DNA of 64,000 nucleotides from Chondrus crispus (taxonomy: Eukaryota; Rhodophyta; Florideophyceae; Gigartinales; Gigartinaceae), in assembly GCF_000350225.1 (NCBI RefSeq), contig NW_005179116.1, positions 1 to 64,000 of the forward strand, written 5' to 3'. Below, in pieces: positions 1 through 8,872 of this stretch (the stretch's first letter is position 1; each line of letters starts with the position of its first letter). The translations under genes and the position numbers were made by a program. The notes beneath the pieces were generated by a model. The model was not told the origin of the DNA. It searched no databases and saw only the letters and a list, made by a program, of their open reading frames with translations.

Positions 1-2
1 AT

Positions 3-1676
3 CAACGCATCGCAGTCGAGCCGCTCATATATCATGCCGGCCTCACTAAAGAAGCTCGCGAAAAGGCCCACAACGACTGGACAGCAAACGAAGAGCTCTA
101 CGACATCATAAAAACCAAGGACCTCGTACCTTCAACTCTGTTCCGTATTATGGTTTGTACGTCCGCCTTCGGTACCGGAATAGATGTTCCAGATGTTCGA
201 GCAACAGTTCATCTTGGCGCCGCAAGAAGCCTCGTCGACTTTGCACAGGAGAGTGGCCGGTCTGGACGCGACGGACACCACGCATTCGTCTTCGTCCTAA
301 ACTCAACCCAGTACAATAAGAGCTTCGAAACCTCCCTTCTCAAAAAGGGCAACATTGACGAAAATGATCTCGCAGTAACGAACCGAAACGAGATGATGAA
401 TTGGGTCCTCAATACCACGGATTGCCGCAAAAATGCACTTTACACAGCCATGGATGGCCAAGTCTCTGGTGTCTGTCGCTTCGACAAGCACGCAGTCTGG
501 TGCGATGTTTGCAGATCTATGTTCCCCTCCCAGCCAACCAATGCACCGCACACCCCTCAGAGTTCACAATTTCACACACCGGATACCTCTAGACCTTGGG
601 ATGCAAATTCGCAATCCCAGTCTCAGCAACATTCGCTTCCCACCACACCATCGCAATCGCAGTTGCCACCTCCACATCAAGATCAAAATCAAAACCATCT
701 CGAGCCTCAACGGCAAAACCAAATCGGAGCCACCACATCCACGCAGCACAACTTCGATGAAATGCTTCTCTTGCTTGAGCAATCCGCTCCAACCAACCCC
801 CCTCCAGCCCCTCCAGTTCGAAGAATCCTTAGCTTCTCCCCACAACAATCAAGTGAACGCTTGCTGCCTTCAGCATCACCTTCAATGCAGCAAGCACCAT
901 TTCCAGTCCGTCCACGGTCACTTCCGACGGCGTCACCATCTTTGAAGCAAGTCCTTTCGGGCAAACGGCCCGCATCACTTCCACCATCGGGAAGAAATTC
1001 ATTCAAGAGCTTACGAACTTCTCCCAGTATGGCGCGCCAAACCCAACCTAATGTTCCCACAAACCCTTTGCCTTCCCCGTCACCTCCCCTATCGTTGCCA
1101 TTTAGTCACTTCCAGGCAATTGACACCGAATCCACGGTTCATTTAGTAACTCAATTCCTCTTCCTAACCAAGACGACGTGTCTCTTATGCCACGCTTCTC
1201 CCCGCCGTTCCGGTACGGAACATCCTCAGAATGACTGTCCATTCATGGAAAGAAGCTGCTATGCCTGTTTCTCTACGACCCATTTCGTCCCGTCTTGCCC
1301 CGTCCCAAGAAAAGTCCCTCTCAAGTGCTATGATTGCCGCCTCTCGCACTGCCTTGGCCAACCACTTCACCCCACATTCGGCCGATACGGTCGTTGCGAT
1401 CTACGTCCTATGATATCACTCGCCTGGAACCTTTGGCGAATGAAGTCTTTCCAGCAACAGATCGCTGAAAACTTGTTCCCTTCCGAAATCCTTTGCCGCT
1501 TCAACTCCGTTCTCCGTGACCGCCCGGCCCGGGTCACTGAGAAGGACTTAGCCGTCATCTTCTCGGATGCATCCATAGAGTCCGCTGACGAGAATAACGA
1601 CGATATGCCTCTGACAATATGGCTCCCACTGGCTTGGGCCATACATCAAGGTCTTCTCCAACTGGACTGCCAGTAG
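3..1676 (+). CDS. RecQ-like helicase C-terminal half with CCHC zinc knuckle (copy 1, 5' end outside window)
   Basis: The frame is open from the first bases of the window, so the gene starts to the left; 557 codons remain with no stop. Visible are the RecQ second RecA-like lobe with YHAGLTKEARE, then CTSAFGTGIDVPDVR (motif V) and QESGRSGRDG (motif VI). A Cys-rich segment (VCRFDKHAVWCDVC) follows, then about 200 residues rich in Pro/Ser/Gln, and a C-terminal zinc region. That region contains CYACFSTTHFVPSC at nt 1257-1298, an exact CX2CX4HX4C knuckle, flanked by further CX2C pairs. RecQ enzymes unwind DNA 3'-5' using ATP; the knuckle implies nucleic-acid binding. The domain order matches copy 2 at 14494-20125, which supplies the missing N-terminal part. 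Unlike copy 2 this part is undamaged, so the gene could be functional. The family assignment is strong; the biological role is unknown. Confidence 0.85.
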   Translation, partial: QRIAVEPLIYHAGLTKEAREKAHNDWTANEELYDIIKTKDLVPSTLFRIMVCTSAFGTGIDVPDVRATVHLGAARSLVDFAQESGRSGRDGHHAFVFVLNSTQYNKSFETSLLKKGNIDENDLAVTNRNEMMNWVLNTTDCRKNALYTAMDGQVSGVCRFDKHAVWCDVCRSMFPSQPTNAPHTPQSSQFHTPDTSRPWDANSQSQSQQHSLPTTPSQSQLPPPHQDQNQNHLEPQRQNQIGATTSTQHNFDEMLLLLEQSAPTNPPPAPPVRRILSFSPQQSSERLLPSASPSMQQAPFPVRPRSLPTASPSLKQVLSGKRPASLPPSGRNSFKSLRTSPSMARQTQPNVPTNPLPSPSPPLSLPFSHFQAIDTESTVHLVTQFLFLTKTTCLLCHASPRRSGTEHPQNDCPFMERSCYACFSTTHFVPSCPVPRKVPLKCYDCRLSHCLGQPLHPTFGRYGRCDLRPMISLAWNLWRMKSFQQQIAENLFPSEILCRFNSVLRDRPARVTEKDLAVIFSDASIESADENNDDMPLTIWLPLAWAIHQGLLQLDCQ

Positions 1677-2029
1677 TTTTCGATATCCACATACTGCAGT
1701 ATTAGGACCACATTTTCAATAATCTCTCAACGATAGAAAGCTTCAATCTTCTCGAAAACGGAACCATTCACATGTCACAGCGATCCTCACATTTCCATGT
1801 GCCCGTGCGATCACTACCCGCCGTTTTTGTTGAATCATTCATTTATACATCTTCTACGTCGCGCCATATCCAACTGCTATGCTCACCAATTGTGCCGTTT
1901 TGCTGTTTCTCCACTACACAAACAACCCCACAAAATTTACACTTGTGCTTTCGTAACGGCCATCTACTACCGAAGTAGCTGAAACAGAAAAGAAACATGC
2001 AAACGCACCGTTCAGGCCCCTTGCAAGAC
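1677..2029. other. 3' flank of helicase copy 1, no gene
   Basis: Short frames only. The stretch links the helicase stop codon to the 26-bp array and probably holds the 3' UTR. Nothing else is recognised. Confidence 0.4.
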
Positions 2030-2530
2030 GCGTCTTGCGAGTAGCCCTCTCCAAAGTATCATTCTCGCACCCTTCCAAAACGCATCGTTCTCGCGCCCCT
2101 CAAGACCGCATCATGGGCGCACCCCTCTCGAACGTATCATTCTCGCACCCCTTCAGAACGCATCGTGGGCGCACCCGTCCCGAACGTATCATTCTTGCAC
2201 CCTTCCAAAATGCATTGTTCTCGCGCCCCTCTAGACCGCATCATGGGCGCACTCCTCCCGAACGCATCAATCTCGCACCCCCTTAGAACGCGTCGTGGGC
2301 GCACCCCTCTCGAACGTATCATTCTGGCATCCCTCTAAAACGAATGATGAGCGCACCCCTATAGAACACATCACGAGCGCACCCCTCTCTAACGTAGCAT
2401 TCTGGCACCCCTTCCAACGCATCATTCTCGCACCCCCTCAGCTCGCATCCTAGACGCACCTCTCCAGAACGCATCGTGCGCGCATCCCTCCCCAACGAAT
2501 CTCTGACACACCCGTCCAAAATGCGTCGTT
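2030..2530. repeat. 26-bp degenerate tandem array (helicase copy 1)
   Basis: About 19 head-to-tail units of 26 bp. A typical unit is AACGCATC followed by a variable core, then TCTCGC and a C-rich CACCCCTC stretch. No stop codons occur in several frames, so spurious ORFs appear on both strands. An array with the same period and shared positions (AACG, GCACCCCTC) lies at the equivalent place behind helicase copy 2 (20506-21215). Confidence 0.85.
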
Positions 2531-2764
2531 GAGGCAACGATCATCGAAACCTGCATACGGCGCTTTTCAATTTCGCGCAGTAAATAACTTAGAAAGCTTT
2601 GATGTTCAGGACATAAATTACGCCGCCTTATTGTGTAACTCGTACATGCGCACTGCGACGCCGTCAGTGCAGTATAAGGCCCTGCCACTAAATCTGCCTG
2701 CTGTAATTGCCCCACCCAGCACGATACGTTTTGGGCATCTGACAATCTTGCCAGACGAGGGACA

Positions 2765-3737
2765 CGGTACGTTATAAAATATGAAGTTAATAATATTGCT
2801 CATGCGCCTCTAATCGCACACGGCAAAAACTAAATTTTGCGCACTGACATTTTATTGGCTGTGCGCCGCCGTCGGCAAAATTTTAGTCAGAAATTCCCAA
2901 CAGCAATGTTGCCAATACAGCGCGTATGGGGGTGCCGCCGTGTAAATCGGCCTAAAACGTATCGTCCCACCAGAAAACTGTCGCCGTTAAAACCGCCCGG
3001 CACGATACGTTTTGGGCCATATACCGTAGACAGTACCAAAATCGCACATACGTCGAATCAGGCCTGGACGATACGTTTTTTGTCATTACGTATCGATCCT
3101 GACATGTGCCAAAAACGTATCGTCCCGCGGGAACTGACGCCAGAACTAAACATAGGGAATAGATGGTCCCTACATCCTTATATCAATATGCGTAAACCTG
3201 TGATTCCGCCTAATCCCCCTAATTCCCTAAACGGACAGGGATAGTCGTAAGAGGGCGGGCGCGTTGGAGGAGGGGCAACAGGAGTACGGAAGGGGAGCGG
3301 TGTGGTTCCAGAGAACGTGCGGATGAGATTGTCTCATACAGTATGTGGTCATTCAGGGCGGGGGAAGGAGTGGAACGGACAGAGTAAGTGAGATCAGTAG
3401 TGAACCAATAGACGCGCGTTACGAGGAGCGCCAGCCAGTAGATGCGCGTCGGGATTCAGGGGCGTGAATAGGGGAACCGCGAATGATATCGTGACAGCGA
3501 CGAACGGGATCAATGACGCGACATGACAGCGAGGATGACGTCCATCCGGCCAACGGTTGCGGTCGGATGCATGTCGGCAATTTTCGACGTCCATCCGGTA
3601 TGATAAAATAATCAAATTTGGCCCTGTGCGCATTGAAATTTTTCCAGATTTTTTTCTAGCCAATGCGCACTCCGTCAGACCGAAGTAAATTTGCGCTTAA
3701 TTTCAGCCCACCTGAACGCGCGTCTGTTCGGACATGG
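2765..3737. repeat. Conserved 3' tail of helicase element, copy 1
   Basis: Aligns by eye with 21430-22264, roughly 80% identical in the best parts (for example around 2788-2960 and 3395-3737), and both copies stop matching at the same point, after CTGAACGCGCGTCTGTTCGG. Copy 1 contains repeated motifs of the type ACGATACGTTTTGGGC in both orientations (near 2720, 2956, 3002, 3068 and 3112). The preceding 2531-2764 shows no clear match to copy 2. No coding function is apparent. It behaves as the non-coding 3' terminus of a repeated element. Confidence 0.75.
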
Positions 3738-3756
3738 GTATAGGGCACAGCTAAAC

Positions 3757-3896
3757 CCAACCCAAACGTAAACCCCACTCCAAACGTAAACCCAATCCAA
3801 TCCTAAACCCAATCCAATCCTAAACCCATTCAAATGCTAAACCCATTCATATGCTAAACCCATTCAAATGATAAACCCATTCAAATGCAAAACCCA
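3757..3896. repeat. Degenerate TAAACCC-type array
   Basis: A run of AAACCC/TAAACCC units with spacers such as AATCCAATCC and ATTCAAATGC. It begins about 20 bases after the end of the helicase-element tail. The core resembles the C-rich strand of the plant-type telomere repeat (CCCTAAA), but the units are irregular, so this is at most an interstitial or decayed telomeric tract. Confidence 0.6.
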
Positions 3897-4135
3897 ATCT
3901 TCCAATGTACCAATGTACCAATGTACCAATGTACCAATGTAATAAACTACCAATGTACCAATGCACCAATGCACTAAACTACCAATGTCCCAATATACTA
4001 AACTACAAATGCACCAATGCACCAATGCACTAAACTACCAATGGTTCAATATACTAAACTACCAATGCACCAATTTACCAATCTACCAATAGACTAAACT
4101 ACCAACGTACTAATCTACCAATCTACCAATGTACG
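3897..4135. repeat. ACCAATGT short tandem array
   Basis: Satellite of 8-bp units (ACCAATGT/ACCAATGC), interspersed with ACTAAACT spacers. It grades directly out of the TAAACCC array. No coding potential. Confidence 0.8.
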
Positions 4136-4140
4136 AATAC

Positions 4141-5000
4141 ATATATTATATACGGTGATAACCCCTACTACCATTATTAGAACAATGGTACCCCGAAACT
4201 TTGCGTCCTTAGGACGCAATCGCGGAACATTACACTGTCGGACATTATTTAATGCATTTTATAAACATTATATATTTAACATTTATATTTAACTACGATT
4301 TAATTAATGTCCAGCAGTACCATCATTAGAACAATGGTAAATTTGTTAAAATTTTGGAATCTAAAATTTTTTCAAATATTACAGCAAGGACAATGTCGTA
4401 CGACACCCCTCGCCGGTCTGTGATCAGTGACCACTGATCACAGACCCACTGATCACAGGTCCAAAATCTAAAACATTTTGTAAAAGTTTGCAATCTTAAG
4501 TTTTGGCGATGACGACTTCGCGACAAGCGATACCAGCTCTACCCACACGCCCGTTGACTGTTTTATCGCCCTAAAGCCAGCCTCCCTCTATCTGAAGTAC
4601 TTTCCATTTAATATTAATGTCTTCTAAGACTGTACTCTCCCAATAACCGGAGTATTTTTTCGAAAATATATGGCTGCCGTTTCAACCTGTTGTGTCTCAG
4701 ATTTGGAGGTGTTGTACGACACCCCTCGTTGGTCTGTGATCACTGATCACTGATCACAGAACCAAAATCTAACACATTTTTTTAAAGTTTGGAATCAATG
4801 AAGGTCGTGCGCGAGGACCGTTGTACGTGCGAGTTTTCAACGTAATTTCTTAACAGTGTCAGCTATTAACTCTTGCTTGACAGCGTTAGACATTAATTAA
4901 TCCCCTACTCCATTAATCCTCCAATTAGAAATATTGTAATTAGTAAATAGTTGAGGATAATATTTAATGATCATTTAATTGTTTCACAAGCTCTACGATC
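4141..5000. repeat. Dispersed AT-rich repeat with palindromes (copy at 4.1-5.0 kb)
   Basis: Shares long blocks with 10591-11690, 12150-12290, 12700-12985 and 22395-22600. Recognisable marks are an imperfect hairpin around CATTAGAACAATGG, the near-palindrome GCGTCCTTAGGACGC (near 4205), and a palindrome with arms CTGTGATCAGTG and CACTGATCACAG at 4418-4443. A variant of the last lies at 4734-4759. No coding sequence. Probably a non-autonomous element family whose ends I cannot define. Confidence 0.65.
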
Positions 5001-5227
5001 ATCCAGACAATGGTGCTCCAAAACCACTCCCGGCACAAAAGTGTTACCATCACCTCGCCGAAAATTGAAAAGCAACTTCTATTTTCTGTGCCATAATCAT
5101 GTGATGCCATATGGTACCGTCATAGCTTTCGTCTCACGACGACGTATGCCTTATTCATATCTCTTCCTTAAACTTGCACGTATTATGTAAACCGGCGATT
5201 CCCAGGCCAGCGGGCTGTACTGTACAT

Positions 5228-5445
5228 GCATGATGAAATATTGCTCATGCGCTTCTAATGGCACATGGCATAATTTGATTTGATTTTTGTGCAATCACAA
5301 TTGATTGGCTGTGGCCGGACGTTCATAAAACTTTGGTCAGAAATTATCCTCAGCCATGTTGCGTTTCCAGTGCGTGTGGGAGCTGTTTATACACCATTGG
5401 CCTATTCATCCTGATATTTGCCTAAATTTTATTGTCACGCCGATG
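5228..5445. repeat. Old relic of the helicase-element 3' tail
   Basis: Diverged but collinear match to the start of the tails at 2770-2960 and 21440-21620: ATTGCTCATGCGC, then CTAATGGCACATGGC, ATTGGCTGTG, GGTCAGAAATT, ATGTTGC and CGTGTGGGAGCTG in the same order. No helicase or 26-bp array accompanies it. It lies about 200 bases upstream of the TATA box of the 517-aa gene. Confidence 0.65.
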
Positions 5446-5640
5446 TCACATCGGAGCAACACTTTTCGGCAGTATACGACCGTCACGTCACACGAAGGTC
5501 TTCTCCGTTCCATCTTCCTATTATTCCACTGCTCTCATGACTTGTCTACGTGTGACGGTCACAGTCCCCAGGTGAATCATTCTCTCGTCGCAGGAGCTCC
5601 GCGTGTCATTTTTACGTAAACTCCTCATGGCTCTGGGCTC

Positions 5641-5651
5641 TATAAATAAAT
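5641..5651 (+). promoter_or_regulatory. TATA box of the 517-aa gene
   Basis: TATAAATAAAT follows GGGCTC. Transcription would be expected to start near 5670, in a pyrimidine-rich stretch, placing the main ATG about 110 bases downstream. Inferred from motif and position. Confidence 0.6.
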
Positions 5652-5703
5652 AACCCTCCTCGTTGATCTCAAAGTTGCTCCTTCGAGCCCTCCCAATATC
5701 GTC

Positions 5704-5778
5704 ATGCTTTTCCGCCTCTGCTCGTTCTCCTCGCTTCGCCTCAGTCCTCACCCCTCGGTTTGTATCCTCAAGTCTTAA
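5704..5778 (+). promoter_or_regulatory. Upstream ORF (24 codons) ending one base before the main ATG
   Basis: The first ATG after the predicted start site opens a 24-codon frame in a different phase, rich in Leu, Ser and Arg. Its TAA (5776-5778) is followed by one base and then the main ATG at 5780. Such an arrangement could make translation of the main frame depend on termination and reinitiation. That is inference; only the geometry is visible. Confidence 0.5.
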
Positions 5779-5779
5779 C

Positions 5780-7333
5780 ATGCCCAGGTACGCAAGCCAC
5801 GCTGCAACGCGCCAGGCCGCTCATGATCAAATCGACACCATGTTCTCCGACGGCCACGCAGACGACTTGGACAGCTCCAGTACCTCTCTGCATCTAGACG
5901 AAGGCAATCCCAGCCTCAAGGTTGAAGGCAAGACCGTCTGGATCTATCATGGCACCAGCAGGAAATACCCATTGCGCAAGCTTTCCGACCTCACCACCGA
6001 TGACCGTGTATTCACGCCAAGTGGTCATATCATTCTTTCCGCTGCCGTCATCAAGTTATATAAAGCGTTTACCGGGGCTCTCGATGACAAGGGCTTTCGT
6101 CTGGACGGAAAGTTTGATTGCGCGAACGCCTACATCAAGACCGACATATCAAAGTCCAAGTTCGGAGATTTGCCCGAGGTCGAGAAAGATACCTGGCGTC
6201 CTTATTACTACAGGTACTCATCTAAGCTAAAAGGAAACCTCCTCTACGACAACGCTCTTCCCGCCGCCCCCGCCGACCCTCCCAACAGGCGCGTTTCGGG
6301 CATTAACGTCAAGAAACCAGGTCATCTATCCGAGCTTCTTCCCGATGGCCACCTGGTCTACTTGGGAGGTGACCACGGAGAAAAGGACCTCCCTCGTCAC
6401 CAACCTCGCTCCCTCGCTCCCAATCCGCACGCAAAGTACGTGCAGTACAAACCTCACGCCCCGCTTCTAGGGCCCGGTGGCGTCGACAAGGGGGATCTCT
6501 ACATCTCCTCTCCCTTCCCGCAGACTTGGAGAGCAACTGAACGTAGCCGCAATGTTGCCCTCGCAAGACTTCAAAGTGGCCACTTCTTCTACTGGTCAAC
6601 GAATTGCTCTCCGTCTCCTGGAAACCAGATCTCCCACCTTCCTTTTCATGAAATCCCAACGGATTCTTTTCGGGATCCAGCAGGAGTCAGATTTCAGTCT
6701 TGGCCCATCTACGTTGATGATGAGGTAGTACAGCAATATGACATGTTTCAAGGAGCTTGGGTTATGCGTGGTACTCACTTGGTCCAGCACGTCAACGATC
6801 AAGACTACCCTGCTGGTGTGTTGGATCGTCTTCGAGGTGGGTTCTTCCGTACCTGTTCAAAAGAGGTTGTTCCATCCTTCGATCGCATATTGTCACGTCT
6901 GCTTAAAGCAAAGCAGTCTGTGGAGCGGCATGGAGGCAAAATGTTTGGTTTCATCGACAAGGCAGGCGAAATCGTTCAGTGCGACATTCAAAGTCTTGCC
7001 ACGTATCTCAGACTTGCCCTCGACGCTCTCCTAGCGTTTATCCCGGTTTACGCCTCTTCGTTCCAGTTGTTCCGAGGCACCGTCAACTTTCTTTGCATGG
7101 AGGAGATGACAGGAGTCTTTGAAATCACCAAGCCGTTGCCTACGGGCCCATGGATGCGCGGTCAGTTGCACGACACCGGAACCGGCTTGCTTTATTTGTA
7201 CTCAAACGACAAGTACTTTAGCGTTACCAGCAGAGACGGAGTCTCATGGATGACGGAATACACTGGTCCAGGTCTCTCGCTTAAGAAGGACCTAGTGCTA
7301 GCACCTCTCATAGCGGGCGTTTACAGTTCCTAG
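5780..7333 (+). CDS. Hypothetical 517-residue protein, family not recognised
   Basis: Single uninterrupted frame. I chose ATG 5780 because the frame's upstream extension to 5663 has no ATG and lies at the expected transcription start. The product is soluble-looking, rich in Tyr, Asp, Gly and Pro, with no signal peptide. It has one moderately hydrophobic stretch near the C-terminal third (LALDALLAFIPVYASSF) that is too polar to be a sure membrane helix. Segments such as KTVWIYHGTSRKYPLRKL and GHFFYWSTN look like folded-domain sequence, but I match them to no family. TATA box, long frame and typical base composition support a real host gene. A domesticated transposon protein is possible given the surroundings. 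Confidence refers to its being a gene, not to function. Confidence 0.7.
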   Translation: MPRYASHAATRQAAHDQIDTMFSDGHADDLDSSSTSLHLDEGNPSLKVEGKTVWIYHGTSRKYPLRKLSDLTTDDRVFTPSGHIILSAAVIKLYKAFTGALDDKGFRLDGKFDCANAYIKTDISKSKFGDLPEVEKDTWRPYYYRYSSKLKGNLLYDNALPAAPADPPNRRVSGINVKKPGHLSELLPDGHLVYLGGDHGEKDLPRHQPRSLAPNPHAKYVQYKPHAPLLGPGGVDKGDLYISSPFPQTWRATERSRNVALARLQSGHFFYWSTNCSPSPGNQISHLPFHEIPTDSFRDPAGVRFQSWPIYVDDEVVQQYDMFQGAWVMRGTHLVQHVNDQDYPAGVLDRLRGGFFRTCSKEVVPSFDRILSRLLKAKQSVERHGGKMFGFIDKAGEIVQCDIQSLATYLRLALDALLAFIPVYASSFQLFRGTVNFLCMEEMTGVFEITKPLPTGPWMRGQLHDTGTGLLYLYSNDKYFSVTSRDGVSWMTEYTGPGLSLKKDLVLAPLIAGVYSS

Positions 7334-7624
7334 GGTCAGCCCCCTCTGCCGCTCGAAACATGTAGACCAATTGAAGTAAGATAGGTACTTTAGACTATGG
7401 ACTCAATGCTAGGTATTGCATGCAGGCACACAGGCACTCGTCCACTTTTACTGCCCCTTACATCTAGAAAAAGAAGAACTGTACTGCATCCCGTACCAGG
7501 AGCAACCAACCGCCAGACCAGAAAAAAGCGAAGGATGGAGGGGGAGAGCGCAAGCAGCTAGAATGTATGAAAAATAAACAGTGAGAAGCAATGAGCCAGA
7601 TCGTGTTTATTCGCAACAGACTGA
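7334..7624. other. Intergenic region between convergent frames
   Basis: Contains AATAAA within AAAAATAAACAG near 7570, a possible polyadenylation signal for the upstream plus-strand gene. No ORF is supported. Confidence 0.4.
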
Positions 7625-8089
7625 TTAATAGTGCGTTTCTGGAGTAACTGGCTCTAGCATTTCATCCAATTCTTCGTCATCTATATCATCCATCTCCATG
7701 CTCTGATCACTGTCTTCGCCACATACTCCTACATCTTCTCCATAAATTTCTTCGTAGAAGCCAAGCATCCTATTGATCTCACCGCTGCCAAAAGTGTACA
7801 CTGCGGCCGCCATCCAAATGATTTCGTTGTACTCTCCGTTTTGTCGAAATGAGACGTCAATTTCCGCAAGTACCAATTCTGGCATTTCAAAGCAGTTGTA
7901 CATGTCGGTCACGCGGCGAAGGTAGTTCAAAGCGTCCCTCGCTTCCGCAGAGAACACCTCGTTTATCGGCGGAAGATCATCTTGAATGGCCTCTTCCAAA
8001 ACGGGCGTGGAGTGTCCACCGTCGGCATGCGCCGCCAGAAGAAGGTTCATGGCTGTCTTTTCGGCGGCTGGCAACCAGCTGTCCAACAA
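7625..8089 (-). CDS. Hypothetical acidic protein, 5' end uncertain
   Basis: Open frame of 154 codons without a good initial ATG. The first Met is about 14 residues in, and the upstream minus-strand sequence (TTTTTTGTTAAATTG then GACAG) resembles a 3' splice site, so a 5' exon may be missing. The protein is mainly helical in character (LLLAAHADGG, EARDALNYLRRVTD) and ends in a strongly acidic tail (DDIDDEELDEMLE). No family recognised. It converges on the 517-aa gene. It could also be a gene fragment. Confidence 0.4.
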   Translation of the reverse strand: MLDSWLPAAEKTAMNLLLAAHADGGHSTPVLEEAIQDDLPPINEVFSAEARDALNYLRRVTDMYNCFEMPELVLAEIDVSFRQNGEYNEIIWMAAAVYTFGSGEINRMLGFYEEIYGEDVGVCGEDSDQSMEMDDIDDEELDEMLEPVTPETHY

Positions 8090-8179
8090 TTTAACAAAAA
8101 ACAGTATTCTAGGTCAGCGTTGCTAATGCCCACGCATTTTTTATTTCTACTGCGCCCCCCCTCCGTACAGTACTCCACC

Positions 8180-8700
8180 GTGGTCGTACTTCCTTTTAAA
8201 CTTCTATCCTTCTATACTTTTACACTTCTGAACTTCTCTGCTTTTAAAATTATATTCTTCCATACTTCCCTGTTCTAAACTTCTATACTACTATCCCGCT
8301 CTGCTTTTAAACTTCTGCTTCTATACTTTTATACCGCTCTGCTTTTAAACTTCTATACTTCCATAATTCTCTGCATTCAAACTCTTCTGCCTCTGTGCTT
8401 CTATACATCTCTGCTTTTAAACTTCTCTGCTTTTCTGTGTCGAAACTTCTCTGCTTCTAAACTTCTATACTTCTCTGCTTTTAAACTTCCATACTTCTCT
8501 GCTTTTAAACTTCTCTGCTTCTATACTTCTACACTTTTCTGCTTTCAAACTTCTCTGCTTCTCTGCTTCTAAACTTCTATACTTTTATACTTCTTATTCC
8601 TCTATACTAGCATACTCTTATACTTCTAAGCTTCCATTCTTCTATACTTCTCTGCTTTCGTCCTTCTATACTGCTCTGCTTTTAAACTTGTATACTTCTT
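8180..8700. repeat. Pyrimidine-rich satellite (CTTCTATACTTCTCTGCTTTTAAA type)
   Basis: Irregular units of 12-30 bases built from CTTCTATACTT, CTCTGCTT and TTAAACTT. Strong strand asymmetry (C/T rich on plus). No coding capacity. It lies just upstream of the acidic minus-strand ORF. Confidence 0.85.
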
Positions 8701-8872
8701 AGTTAAGGGATTCGCGGGATTCGCAGGATTTAGGGATTTAGGGGAGTAGGGGATTAGCAGGATTAAGGGATTAGCAGGATTAGGGGATTAGCGGGGAGTA
8801 AGGGATTAGAAGGATTTGGAGATTGGCGGGAGTAAGGGATTTGCGAGATTAAGGGATTAAGGGGATTAGGTC
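8701..8872. repeat. GGGATTA-type degenerate array
   Basis: Units such as GGGATTAGCAGGATTA and GGGGATTAGC repeated about a dozen times with variation. G-rich on the plus strand. It recalls degenerate telomere-like repeats but is not a perfect known telomere unit. Confidence 0.75.

Noticed and set aside
2030..4135. CRISPR-like array
   Set aside because: The repeats are contiguous or degenerate satellites without unique spacers, in a eukaryotic context.
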